A stretch of 21,093 nt of DNA. Source: JACDBZ01 sp036262075. Lineage in GTDB: Bacteria; Chloroflexota; Limnocylindria; QHBO01. Position 1 is the first letter of the stretch, and each line of letters starts with the position of its first letter. Where the stretch lies: positions 1 through 21,093 of the forward strand of contig DATAJO010000009.1 of NCBI GenBank assembly GCA_036262075.1, given 5' to 3'. The translations under genes and the position numbers were made by a program. The notes under the pieces were generated by a model. That model saw nothing but the letters and a program-made list of their open reading frames with translations. It was not told the origin of the DNA and did no database searches. Below, piece by piece: positions 1 to 6,123 of this stretch.

Positions 1-139
1 CCACGGCACCCGCGATGAGCCCCATGACGGCACCGGCCGCGATGCCCACCGCGAGATCGGCGCCGGCGGCGAGCGTCACGAACAGCCCGAAGGCGGCACC
101 GACGATGATGGCCCAGCCGACGATCGGCAGTCCCTTCAT
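1..139 (-). CDS. small membrane protein, N-terminal fragment (3' end outside window)
   Basis: An open frame runs on the minus strand from an ATG at 137-139 to the window edge and gives 46 residues beginning MKGLPIVGWAIIVGAAF. The stretch is almost entirely hydrophobic and Gly/Ala-rich. It fits two closely spaced membrane helices, with the pattern GWAIIVGAAFGLFVTLAAG followed by a second Gly/Ala helix. A GAGGTG sequence lies about 9 nt before the ATG and is an acceptable ribosome binding site. It follows rplL on the same strand, separated by a strong hairpin, so it is probably a separate transcription unit. The family cannot be named from this fragment. In many bacteria rpoB occupies this position, and this is clearly not rpoB. 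Confidence 0.6.
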   Translation of the reverse strand, partial: MKGLPIVGWAIIVGAAFGLFVTLAAGADLAVGIAAGAVMGLIAGAV

Positions 140-247
140 CAGCACTTCACCTCGCTTCGAGTTCGTCCCCATCGTCGGGGATGAGCCGATGGCGTTCGAG
201 GGCCGATCGGCCCGACCGGCGCGGTCCGCCCGGCCTCGAAACGCGAA

Positions 248-273
248 GAGCCGGCTCCCGAGGGAGCCGGCTC
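248..273 (-). terminator. hairpin terminator after rplL
   Basis: The perfect inverted repeat GAGCCGGCTCCC / GGGAGCCGGCTC begins about 22 nt past the rplL stop codon. It can form an 11-12 bp GC-only stem with a very short loop. The transcript then reads TTCGCGTTTCG, which is only a weak T-tract. It most likely ends the rplJL transcript. Because the stem is symmetric it would also fold in the other direction. Confidence 0.7.
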
Positions 274-295
274 CGTGCTGCGAGTGGAGGTGGAG

Positions 296-700
296 CTACT
301 TGATCTCGACGGTCGCGCCCGCCTCGGCCAGCTTCTCCTTGACCTGCTCGGCCTCCTCCTTCGTCACGCCCTCCTTCACGGCCTTCGGCGCCGCGTCGAC
401 GAGGTCCTTGGCCTCCTTGAGGCCGAGGCCCGTCAGCTCGCGGACGGCCTTGATGACGAGGATCTTGTTCGCGCCGACGTCGGTGAGGACGGCGTCGAAC
501 TCGGTCTGCTCCTCGGAGCCACCGGCCGTGGCGGCACCATCGCCACCGGCCGCCGGGGCGCCGGCCGCGACGGCCACCGGGGCGGCGGCGGTCACGCCGT
601 AGCGCTCCTCGAAGGCCTTCACGAGCTCGCTCAGCTCGAGGACGGTCATATTGTCGATCGCCTCGAGGATCTGCTCCTTGTCCAGGGTCTTGGTCGCCAT
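296..700 (-). CDS. rplL: 50S ribosomal protein L7/L12
   Basis: This is the 134-residue acidic stalk protein L7/L12, which recruits translation factors to the large subunit. The N-terminal dimerisation helices (LDKEQILEAIDNMTVLELSELVKAFEERYGV, about 6-36) bind L10. An Ala/Gly-rich flexible hinge follows (about 37-62). The C-terminal factor-binding domain (about 66-134) has the signature KILVIKAVRELTGLGLKEAKDLVDAAPKAVKEGV and ends ATVEIK. The length is slightly above the usual 120-130 because of the hinge. The ATG at 698-700 has an AGGAG about 10 nt upstream. It lies about 50 nt after rplJ on the same strand, the standard rplJL pair, and is closed by a strong hairpin. Confidence 0.98.
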   Translation of the reverse strand: MATKTLDKEQILEAIDNMTVLELSELVKAFEERYGVTAAAPVAVAAGAPAAGGDGAATAGGSEEQTEFDAVLTDVGANKILVIKAVRELTGLGLKEAKDLVDAAPKAVKEGVTKEEAEQVKEKLAEAGATVEIK

Positions 701-749
701 CGGTCTCGAATCTCCTGTCGTTGTCTGCGTCGTTGTCGGTCCGGCGGCC

Positions 750-1286
750 CTAGGCCGCGGACTCGGTCTGCTGCTTCTTCTCGGCCACCGCGTTCAGGAC
801 CCCGACGAGGTTCCTGAGGTTCGCGGCCAGCACGCCGGCCATGCCGGAGATCGGTGCGGCCATCCCGCCCGCGACCTTGGCGAGGAGCACCTCGCGCGGC
901 GGCAGCGTGGCGAGCCGGGTCAGCTGCGAGGCGTCGATCACACGATCGCCGAGCACGCCGCCCCGCACGGAAACGGTTCGTGAGTACGGCCGGAGGGCCT
1001 CGGTCAGGGCCTTCGCCATCGCCACCTCGTCACCGGTGACCGTCACCAGCGCGGTCGGGCCCTCGAGCAGCGGCTTGAGCTCTGCCCGACCGGCCTCGTC
1101 GGCGGCGATCTTCAGGAGGCGGTTCTTGGCGATCGTCATCCTGACCCCGCTGTCGCGGAGCGTCCTCCGGACCGTCTGCATCTCCGAGACCCTGAGGCCC
1201 CGGTAGTCGGCCACGGCCATGGCGGAGCTTTCGCGGATCAGCTCCGCGAGCTCGGCGACGGCCTGGCGCTTTGCTTCGGTCGGCAT
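750..1286 (-). CDS. rplJ: 50S ribosomal protein L10
   Basis: L10 is the base of the ribosomal stalk: it binds 23S rRNA and carries L7/L12 dimers on its C-terminal helix. The 178-residue product begins MPTEAKRQAVAELAELIRESSAMAVADYRGL and includes the family signature RTLRDSGVRMTIAKNRLLKIA (about 42-62). The C-terminal helix NLRNLVGVLNAVAEKK is the L7/L12 docking site. The frame stays open for 51 more codons upstream, but that part is Arg-rich, does not resemble L10, and overlaps the leader structure. The ATG at 1284-1286, with AGGA about 8 nt and AGGAGGAG about 14 nt upstream, is therefore preferred. The gene is followed by rplL and preceded by a long leader with an attenuator. Confidence 0.97.
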   Translation of the reverse strand: MPTEAKRQAVAELAELIRESSAMAVADYRGLRVSEMQTVRRTLRDSGVRMTIAKNRLLKIAADEAGRAELKPLLEGPTALVTVTGDEVAMAKALTEALRPYSRTVSVRGGVLGDRVIDASQLTRLATLPPREVLLAKVAGGMAAPISGMAGVLAANLRNLVGVLNAVAEKKQQTESAA

Positions 1287-1487
1287 CGGTCTGTCCTGGT
1301 CTCCTCCTGTCGGTCGGTATGGCTGCAAAACGAAACGGCGGCCCGTGCGCGCGCGACACGAGACCGCCGTCATGGCAAGTCGTTCATTCGTGCCTGCGTG
1401 TGCCGCGACGTTTCCGTCGCACTTCGGCCCGGGGCTCATCGGTCCCGGCGCGCATCACGGTCTTCGGCGATCTTCGGTTGGATCGGC
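1287..1487 (-). promoter_or_regulatory. L10-type leader of rplJL mRNA
   Basis: The roughly 200-nt untranslated leader between the likely rplJ promoter and the rplJ start carries CCGAAGAC (minus strand, 1460-1467), a motif typical of L10 leaders. A second CCGAAGA copy lies just upstream at 1471-1477. The known role of such leaders is binding of the L10-L7/L12 complex, which represses the operon when the stalk proteins are in excess. The downstream half contains a terminator-like hairpin, annotated separately. Assignment is by motif and position; no covariance model was run. Confidence 0.6.
1327..1370 (-). terminator. attenuator hairpin in rplJ leader
   Basis: On the minus strand ACGGCGG (1364-1370) pairs perfectly with CCGCCGT (1335-1341). 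CTCGTG/CACGGG extends the stem with one mismatch, and the loop is GC-rich. The stem is followed directly by TTCGTTTT, so it looks like an intrinsic terminator placed about 40 nt before the rplJ start. This position suits partial termination controlled by L10 binding, as in other rplJL leaders. The alternative antiterminator pairing was not worked out. Confidence 0.65.
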
Positions 1488-1491
1488 GGCC

Positions 1492-1520
1492 ATCCTAGCC
1501 GATCGGTCGGTTCCTGTCTT
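1492..1520 (-). promoter_or_regulatory. probable promoter for rplJL
   Basis: On the minus strand AAGACA (1515-1520) is separated by 17 nt from TAGGAT (1492-1497). The -10 hexamer matches five of six positions of TATAAT-type boxes loosely, and the -35 matches four of six. The site begins 16 nt past the rplA stop and precedes the L10 leader, giving a start near 1485. A separate promoter for rplJL after rplKA is common in bacteria. Confidence 0.5.
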
Positions 1521-1535
1521 GCGCTCCCCTACCGC

Positions 1536-2243
1536 CTAGGACGCCGCCGCGGCGAGCGCCGAGCCGATATCGACGCGGACGCCCGGGCCCATGGTCGGGG
1601 CCAGGGTCAGCGTGCGCATGTACGTGCCCTTTGCGCCGGACGGCTTCGCGCGGTTGATCGCGTCCACGAGCGCCGCGACGTTGGCGGCGAGCTGCTCGGG
1701 CGTGAACGAGGCCTTGCCGACCGGGACGTGGACGATGCCGGCGCGGTCGACCTTGAACTCGATGCGGCCCGACTTGATCTCGCTGACCGCGCGCTCGATG
1801 TCGAACGTGACGGTCCCCGACTTCGGGTTCGGCATGAGGCCACGCGGGCCGAGCTTCTTTCCGAGCCGGCCGACGGTGCCCATCATGTCGGGCGTGGCGA
1901 TGGCCACGTCGAACTCGAACCAGCCGTCGTCGATCTTCTTGACCAGGTCGTCGCCGCCGACCTCGTCGGCGCCGGCGCGGAGGGCCTCCTGGGCCTTCTC
2001 GCCCTGGGCGAAGACGATGACGCGGGTGGTCTTGCCCGTTCCGTGCGGCAGCACGACCGTGCCGCTCACGAGCTGGTCGGCGTGGCGCGGGTCGACGCCG
2101 AGGCGCAGGTGGGCCTCGACGGTGCCGTCGAACCTCGAGATCGAGAGGCGCGGCAGAAGCTCGGTGGCCTCGTTGATCTCGTAGCGGCGCTCGCGCTCGA
2201 CGAGCGCGGCGGCCTCGCGGTACTTGCGTCCGTGCTTCGGCAT
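1536..2243 (-). CDS. rplA: 50S ribosomal protein L1
   Basis: L1 binds the mobile L1 stalk of 23S rRNA, helps release deacylated tRNA, and represses its own mRNA in many bacteria. The 235-residue product has normal length and the expected landmarks: MPKHGRKYREAAALVERERRYEINEATELL at the N-terminus, VRIGV-like LRLGVDPRHADQLVSGTVVLPHGTGKTTRVIVFAQG, and the signature LGPRGLMPNPKSGTVT (about 130-145), ending with the TYMRTLTLAPTMGPGVRVD strand. The start ATG at 2241-2243 shares its A with the rplK stop codon (TGATG) and has no good SD sequence. Translation is therefore probably coupled to rplK. Confidence 0.98.
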   Translation of the reverse strand: MPKHGRKYREAAALVERERRYEINEATELLPRLSISRFDGTVEAHLRLGVDPRHADQLVSGTVVLPHGTGKTTRVIVFAQGEKAQEALRAGADEVGGDDLVKKIDDGWFEFDVAIATPDMMGTVGRLGKKLGPRGLMPNPKSGTVTFDIERAVSEIKSGRIEFKVDRAGIVHVPVGKASFTPEQLAANVAALVDAINRAKPSGAKGTYMRTLTLAPTMGPGVRVDIGSALAAAAS

Positions 2244-2668
2244 CAGGAGGCCACCTCGATGCCCATCGAGCGCGCGGTGCCCTCGATGATCTTCATCGCC
2301 TGCTCGATGCTGTTCGCGTTGAGGTCGGGCATCTTCAGCTCGGCGATCTCCCGCAGCTGCTCGCGCGTCACGCGGCCGACCTTCTCCTTGTTCGGCGCGG
2401 GCGAGCCGGACTCGACGCCGGCGGCGCGCTTGAGGAGCGCGGCCGCGAGGGGCGCCTTCGTCACGAACGTAAACGAGCGGTCCTCGTAGACGGTGATCTC
2501 GGCCGGGACGACGTAGCCGCGCATGTCGGCGGTGCGCTCGTTGAAGGCCTTGATGAACTCCATGATGTTGATGCCGTGCTGGCCGAGCGCGGGGCCGACC
2601 GGGGGCGCGGCGGTCGCGGCGCCGGCGGGCGCCTGGACCTTCAACATCGCGCGGATCTTCTTCGCCAT
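2243..2668 (-). CDS. rplK: 50S ribosomal protein L11
   Basis: L11 forms the base of the GTPase-associated centre with 23S rRNA. It is a 141-residue protein of normal length. The N-terminal domain is MAKKIRAMLKVQAPAGAATAAPPVGPALGQHGINIMEFIKAFNERT, with the proline-rich hinge PPVGPALGQHGINI (about 22-35), which is the thiopeptide/RelA-linked region. The C-terminal rRNA-binding domain carries KMPDLNANSIEQAMKIIEGTARSMGIEV. The ATG at 2666-2668 has a clear GAAGGAGA SD sequence 6-8 nt upstream. The gene overlaps rplA by one base and follows nusG across a 101-nt gap with two hairpins. Confidence 0.98.
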   Translation of the reverse strand: MAKKIRAMLKVQAPAGAATAAPPVGPALGQHGINIMEFIKAFNERTADMRGYVVPAEITVYEDRSFTFVTKAPLAAALLKRAAGVESGSPAPNKEKVGRVTREQLREIAELKMPDLNANSIEQAMKIIEGTARSMGIEVAS

Positions 2669-2692
2669 CGGTTCTCCTTCGGAGGTGCGGAC

Positions 2693-2714
2693 GGGACCGA
2701 TCGGGGTCGGTCCC
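2693..2714 (-). promoter_or_regulatory. hairpin just upstream of rplK SD
   Basis: GGGACCGA and TCGGTCCC form a perfect 8-bp stem with a 6-nt loop, ending about 25 nt before the rplK start codon. No T-tract follows, so it does not look like a terminator. Its place in the nusG-rplK gap suits an mRNA processing signal or the site of feedback by L1 or L11, but no match to a known L1-binding fold could be shown. Confidence 0.4.
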
Positions 2715-2729
2715 TCCCTCTGCCTGGGC

Positions 2730-2747
2730 GGCGGCCGTCAGGCCGCC
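2730..2747 (-). other. hairpin after nusG stop
   Basis: GGCGGCC and GGCCGCC pair perfectly around a GTCA tetraloop about 22 nt past the nusG stop codon. There is no T-tract. It could protect the nusG mRNA end or weakly attenuate read-through into rplKA. Confidence 0.4.
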
Positions 2748-2769
2748 ATCGGTGTCGGTCTGGTCGGCG

Positions 2770-3387
2770 CTAGAGCTTCTCGATCTGGAGGAAGTCGAGC
2801 TCGACCGGCGTCTCGCGTCCGAAGATGGACACGAGGACCTTGACCTTGTTCTTCTCGGGGTTGACCTCGTCCACGGTGCCGATGAACTCGGCGAACGGAC
2901 CGTCCTTGACGCGCACGCTCTGGCCCTTCTGGTACTGGACCTTGAACTTCGGCGTCTCGACCCCCATCTGCTTGAGGATCTTCTTGACCTCGGTCTCGTC
3001 GAGCGGCAGCGGACGGTTGCCCGATCCGACGAAGCTGGTGACGCCCGGCGTGTTGCGGACGACGTACCACGACTCGTCGCTCATGACCATCTCGACCAGC
3101 ACGTAGCCCGGGAACACCTTGCGGTTCACCGTCTGGCGCTGGCCGTTGCGGATCTCGATCTCCTCCTCCATCGGGACGAGCACCTGGAAGATCTGGTCCT
3201 CCACGCCCATCGACTCGATGCGGTGCTCGAGGTTTGCCTTGACCTTGTTCTCGTAGCCGGAGTACGTGTGGATCACGTACCACTGCTTCTGCTGGCCCTC
3301 GGGCAGGTCGGTGGCCCGGGGCGCCTCGCGCGACAGGCGCGCCGCCTCGGTCGCTTCGTTCATCGTCTGGGGAGTGTCGTCAGCCAT
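2770..3387 (-). CDS. nusG: transcription termination/antitermination factor NusG
   Basis: NusG binds RNA polymerase during elongation and links it to Rho or the ribosome. The protein has 205 residues. After an acidic tail of about 34 residues, the NGN domain starts at QWYVIHTYSGYENKVKANLEHRIE (36-59) and includes RKVFPGYVLVEMVMSDESWYVVRNTPGVTSFVGS. The KOW domain spans about 152-203 (GQSVRVKDGPFAEFIGTVDEVNPEKNKVKVLVSIFGRETPVELDF). The frame is open farther upstream, but that part overlaps secE in another frame. The ATG at 3385-3387 overlaps the secE stop by one base (TGATG), showing translational coupling. A second Met at codon 9 is a less likely start. Confidence 0.97.
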   Translation of the reverse strand: MADDTPQTMNEATEAARLSREAPRATDLPEGQQKQWYVIHTYSGYENKVKANLEHRIESMGVEDQIFQVLVPMEEEIEIRNGQRQTVNRKVFPGYVLVEMVMSDESWYVVRNTPGVTSFVGSGNRPLPLDETEVKKILKQMGVETPKFKVQYQKGQSVRVKDGPFAEFIGTVDEVNPEKNKVKVLVSIFGRETPVELDFLQIEKL

Positions 3388-3569
3388 CAGAGCACCTGCT
3401 CGACGAGCGTGTTGAAGATCGTGTCGAGCACGAAGATGTAGACACCGACCACCAGCGAGACGGCGATCACGAGCAGCGTGAGCCGGACGACGGTCTCGCG
3501 CGTCGGCCACGCGACCTTCTTCAGCTCGGCCCAGCTGTCGGCCAGATATCGGCGGATGCCGGTCAACAC
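3387..3569 (-). CDS. secE: preprotein translocase subunit SecE
   Basis: SecE stabilises the SecYEG channel. The 60-residue protein has the short single-helix form: an amphipathic N-terminal helix with the signature SWAELKKVAWPTRETVVRLT (12-31), then one transmembrane helix LLVIAVSLVVGVYIFVLDTIF (about 32-52). The start is a GTG at 3567-3569; no in-frame ATG fits the family length. The gene lies between tRNA-Trp and nusG and overlaps nusG by one base, the usual secE-nusG arrangement. Confidence 0.96.
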   Translation of the reverse strand: MLTGIRRYLADSWAELKKVAWPTRETVVRLTLLVIAVSLVVGVYIFVLDTIFNTLVEQVL

Positions 3570-3639
3570 GTTCGGTACGTTCTCTCTACTGGTGGGTGGT
3601 GGTGGGATTCGAAGATCCCGAGGTGCCGCGTCCGGGAGG

Positions 3640-3715
3640 TGGCAGGGGCGACAGGACTCGAACCTGCAACCGCTGGTTTTGGAGACCAGTGCTCTACCAA
3701 TTGAGCTACACCCCT
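3640..3715 (-). tRNA. tRNA-Trp (anticodon CCA)
   Basis: The minus strand folds as a full cloverleaf. The acceptor is AGGGGTG/CGCCCCT with discriminator G and an encoded CCA at 3640-3642. The D arm is GCTC...GAGC, the anticodon stem CTGGT/ACCAG with loop CTCCAAA (anticodon CCA), and the T arm GCAGG TTCGAGT CCTGT. It sits between rpmG and secE, a common place for tRNA-Trp in bacteria, and is probably cut from their shared transcript. Confidence 0.97.
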
Positions 3716-3738
3716 CCGGCGAACGCAGCCCCCGTCGA

Positions 3739-3903
3739 TCAGCGGGTCTCCCGGTGCAGCCGATGCTGCCGGCAGCGGGGGCAGAACTTGTTCAGCTCCA
3801 ACCGCCCCGGGTCGTTCTTCTTGTTCTTCCGCGTGCTGTACGTGCGCTCCTTGCAGACGGTGCACGCCAGGGCGATCACGGGTCGGTTCTCGGCCTTAGC
3901 CAC
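3739..3903 (-). CDS. rpmG: 50S ribosomal protein L33
   Basis: L33 is a small large-subunit protein near the E site. The 54-residue product (read from GTG at 3901-3903) is MAKAENRPVIALACTVCKERTYSTRKNKKNDPGRLELNKFCPRCRQHRLHRETR. The pairs CTVC and CPRC make it the zinc-binding form. The TYSTRKNKKNDPGRLELNKFCPRC motif is family-defining. The frame extends 17 codons upstream, but these add a non-conserved tail; a GAAGAGAGA purine run lies about 9 nt before the GTG. It is the first gene of the rpmG-trp-secE-nusG segment and is preceded by a well-matched promoter. Confidence 0.95.
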   Translation of the reverse strand: MAKAENRPVIALACTVCKERTYSTRKNKKNDPGRLELNKFCPRCRQHRLHRETR

Positions 3904-3993
3904 GATGCGTCTCTCTTCGTCGTCCAGCGCCCATCCGGTCGGTGCTGCGACCACGTCGAATTAGGGTCGAGGGAACCGGGGGAAGGCCTGTAG

Positions 3994-4022
3994 ATGATAG
4001 CCGCCACCGGTCGCGGCGTCAA
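3994..4022 (-). promoter_or_regulatory. sigma70-type promoter for rpmG-tRNA-Trp-secE-nusG
   Basis: On the minus strand TTGACG (4017-4022) and TATCAT (3994-3999) are separated by exactly 17 nt. Five of six -35 positions match the consensus TTGACA. Transcription would start near 3987, giving an 84-nt leader before rpmG. The -35 box lies inside the proximal copy of a 16-bp tandem repeat. Confidence 0.75.
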
Positions 4023-4072
4023 CGAACCTCGGCGTCAACGAACCTCGGCGTCAACGAACCTCAACGAACCTC
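4015..4072. repeat. 16-bp tandem repeat, three copies plus a 10-bp partial
   Basis: The unit GGCGTCAACGAACCTC occurs three times without interruption (4015-4030, 4031-4046, 4047-4062). A partial AACGAACCTC follows at 4063-4072. On the minus strand each full unit carries TTGACG, a near-consensus -35 box. The partial copy encodes the last residues EVR and the stop codon of the upstream gene, so the array straddles the end of that gene and the promoter of the next operon. The identical copies point to recent slippage. Confidence 0.95.
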
Positions 4073-5146
4073 GGCGGTGTCAGCGGACCTCACCGCTCTC
4101 AACGATCCGCCCCGGTCGTGGCCGCTGGGGCCGTCGCGCCGCCGGAGCACGATCCGGGTGAACGGCAGCCGCACGTCGCTGAACACCTCGATGCTGACGA
4201 GGAAGCCCAGGAAGATGAGGATGACCCCCAGCAGCTGGCCGATGAAGAACGCGCCGGTCACGCCGAAGCGCGCCAGCCCATCGGTCCAGCCCGGGATGAA
4301 CCCGCCGAGGGCGATGAGGATCGTGGCCGGCACACGCGAGTTCAGCGTCCCCTGGCGCAGGGCTCGCCACGCCAGCGGGATGGAGGCCACGAAGTTCACC
4401 GCCACCGCAACCCCGCGGACGGCCGGACCGATGATCGGCGCGTCGGTCGTCGGGCGCAGCAGCCGGTGCTTGGGCATGAAGATGAAGGCCGAGTACACGG
4501 CGCCGAAGACGAGCGCGAAGGCGCCGACGATATTGAACGGCGGGGTCAGGATCCGCAGGTCGGCCGGCATCGCCGAACCGATGGGGACGCCGTTGTCGGC
4601 GAGGGCGTAGCCGGGCGCCGCGACCTCCGCGGACAGCGTCGCGATGGCGGCGGTCAGCCAGCCGAGGACGAGGACGGCGGCGGCGAGATGCCCGACCCAG
4701 GCCCGCGCGAAGCGGGTGGCGAGGGCGATGGCGACGGCCGCCACGACGCACACGCCGACGATCAGGGCCACGGTGAGGTCCGACGCCGGCGTGCCCTCGC
4801 GCGCGTAGCGGACCGAGGTCAGGAAGCTGAACAGCGCCGCGGCGCCGAACGAGACGGCCACGAAATAGCCGAAGCGCGTGCGACTGAGGAGGTACACCGT
4901 CCCGAGGCCGAGCGACGAGGCGACGCCGAAGGCGCCGAACAGGTACCAGCCGCGGTACAGCGTCTCGTTCCAGCCCGTCCAGCCGCCGACCGCCTCGATG
5001 CCGGCGCCGATCCCGTACCACAGCAGACCGATCGTCCAGACCAGCTGGTACGGCTGACGTCGGCGGAGCCACTGGTCGAGGACCATGGCGCCGAACCCGA
5101 ACGACAGCACGGAGCTCAGGAGCGGCAGGAGGACGTTGAGATTCAC
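4061..5146 (-). CDS. polytopic membrane protein of unknown function
   Basis: I do not recognise the family. Read from GTG at 5144-5146 the product has 361 residues beginning MNLNVLLPLLSSVLSFGFGAMVLDQWLRRRQPYQLVWTIGLLWYGIG. About nine to ten hydrophobic helices span the protein, including WYLFGAFGVASSLGLGTVYLL, LTVALIVGVCVVAAVAIALA, NIVGAFALVFGAVYSAFIF and GAFFIGQLLGVILIFLGFLVS, followed by an Arg-rich, probably cytoplasmic tail. No catalytic motif is visible. The frame continues upstream to a GTG at 5254, but that extension is not hydrophobic and overlaps a hairpin, so the shorter start is preferred; neither start has a good SD. It is cotranscribable with the smaller ORF upstream and ends in the 16-bp repeat. 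Confidence 0.7.
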   Translation of the reverse strand: MNLNVLLPLLSSVLSFGFGAMVLDQWLRRRQPYQLVWTIGLLWYGIGAGIEAVGGWTGWNETLYRGWYLFGAFGVASSLGLGTVYLLSRTRFGYFVAVSFGAAALFSFLTSVRYAREGTPASDLTVALIVGVCVVAAVAIALATRFARAWVGHLAAAVLVLGWLTAAIATLSAEVAAPGYALADNGVPIGSAMPADLRILTPPFNIVGAFALVFGAVYSAFIFMPKHRLLRPTTDAPIIGPAVRGVAVAVNFVASIPLAWRALRQGTLNSRVPATILIALGGFIPGWTDGLARFGVTGAFFIGQLLGVILIFLGFLVSIEVFSDVRLPFTRIVLRRRDGPSGHDRGGSLRAVRSADTAEVR

Positions 5147-5252
5147 CCTGGGATCAGGCTCCCTCGGCTGACGACGGACGGCGGAGCCGATGATCCCGCC
5201 GCGCACCGCGGGCGGCAAATCTGCGACGAGATTTTCCGAGATTCGCTGCCCC

Positions 5253-5273
5253 ACCCGGCGGGGTCAGCCGGGT
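5253..5273 (-). other. hairpin between two unknown genes
   Basis: ACCCGGC and GCCGGGT pair perfectly around a 7-nt loop, 14 nt past the stop of the upstream ORF. No T-tract follows. It could be a weak terminator or mRNA end protector. The rest of the 140-nt gap (5147-5286) shows nothing clear. Confidence 0.35.
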
Positions 5274-5286
5274 ATCAGCCGATGGG

Positions 5287-5820
5287 TCAGCCGCAGAGCC
5301 CGTCGCGTACCGCCCGCCGGCAGTGGAACCGGACGTCGGCGTCCTCGACGTACCAGCCGTCGTCCTTGACGGACATCTCGAGCAGCAGCTCTGCCCCGGC
5401 CGTGGAGCGCGCGTGCTCCGGCAGCGGCAGGTAGACCCGGGCCTTGGCCGCGTCCTCGTCCTCGGTGAGGATCCCCCCGCGGATCCAGGAGGCGTCATCG
5501 GCGGCGCTGCGGGCATCGGCGGTCATCGTGTCGATCAGCGCCTGCGGCGACGCGAAGCCGGGATCGCCGAACCCGAAGCCGTCGGGGAGGAACGAGGTGT
5601 CGGACCGATGCCAGCCGCTGGCGGTGACGGCGCCGGGGATCAGGCCGGTCGACGGCTCCCCCACCCCGCCGGGATCGGCGTCACGGTCGATCGTCCAGAC
5701 GAGCAGGCCGACGAACAGGAGCACGGGCACGAGGACGGGTCCGAGCACGCCGACCGGGGTCGACGCGAAGCGGAGCCATCGCGGCCGTTGCATGCCTGGA
5801 CGTTCGTCAGATACCGCCAC
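5287..5820 (-). CDS. single-pass membrane-anchored protein of unknown function
   Basis: The frame encodes 177 residues from a GTG at 5818-5820; an internal ATG at 5791-5793 would give 168. A short basic N-terminus (PRWLRFASTPVG) precedes one transmembrane helix, VLGPVLVPVLLFVGLLVWTI (about 25-44), so the rest probably faces outside. The outer part includes GWHRSDTSFLPDGFGFGDPGFASPQALIDTMTADARSAADDASWI and ends with two cysteines (FHCRRAVRDGLCG) that could form a disulfide. I recognise no domain. Neither start has a strong SD. It begins 19 nt past tRNA-Thr(GGT) on the same strand and may be read from the tRNA-Tyr promoter. Confidence 0.65.
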   Translation of the reverse strand: MAVSDERPGMQRPRWLRFASTPVGVLGPVLVPVLLFVGLLVWTIDRDADPGGVGEPSTGLIPGAVTASGWHRSDTSFLPDGFGFGDPGFASPQALIDTMTADARSAADDASWIRGGILTEDEDAAKARVYLPLPEHARSTAGAELLLEMSVKDDGWYVEDADVRFHCRRAVRDGLCG

Positions 5821-5839
5821 GTCATCGGGGCTGAAGGAG

Positions 5840-5915
5840 TGGAGCCCACGTCCGGGCTCGAACCGGAGACCTCTTCCTTACCAAGGAAGTGCTCTGCCTA
5901 CTGAGCTACGTGGGC
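5840..5915 (-). tRNA. tRNA-Thr (anticodon GGT)
   Basis: Minus-strand cloverleaf: acceptor GCCCACG/CGTGGGC with discriminator T and encoded CCA (5840-5842), D arm GCTC/GAGC, anticodon stem CTTCC/GGAAG with loop TTGGTAA (anticodon GGT), and T arm TCCGG TTCGAGC CCGGA. It is the second tRNA after the strong promoter upstream of tRNA-Tyr. Confidence 0.97.
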
Positions 5916-5968
5916 CCGTTTCGCGCCCGGACCGCGGCGGGGGCGGTGCCGCGGAGAGGGGAATGTCA

Positions 5969-6054
5969 TGGTGGGCAGGGAGGGAATCGAACCCCCACAG
6001 TCGAAAGACGGCTGATCTACAGTCAGCGGAGCTCACCACCTGCTCAACCTACCC
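5969..6054 (-). tRNA. tRNA-Tyr (anticodon GTA)
   Basis: Minus-strand cloverleaf with a long variable arm, as expected for Tyr. The acceptor is GGGTAGG/CCTGCCC with discriminator A and encoded CCA (5969-5971). The D stem is GAGC/GCTC and the anticodon stem GCTGA/TCAGC with loop CTGTAGA (anticodon GTA). The variable arm includes GTC...GAC, and the T arm is GGGGG TTCGATT CCCTC. Confidence 0.96.
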
Positions 6055-6094
6055 ACGAAAACGACCGACGTGTGGTGCCGCGTCGGCCGTCCAG

Positions 6095-6123
6095 ATTCTA
6101 GCAAATGGCTCATCGGCGCTCAA
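6095..6123 (-). promoter_or_regulatory. strong sigma70 promoter for tRNA-Tyr and tRNA-Thr(GGT)
   Basis: On the minus strand TTGAGC (6118-6123) is followed after 17 nt by TAGAAT (6095-6100), which has the TGn extension just upstream (TGCTAGAAT). The predicted start, near 6088, is about 34 nt before the tRNA-Tyr 5' end. The -35 box contains the TGA stop codon of the preceding unknown ORF. Confidence 0.8.

Noticed and set aside
1287..1439. 51-codon N-terminal extension of L10
   Set aside because: The extra residues do not match L10 and the region holds the leader and attenuator.
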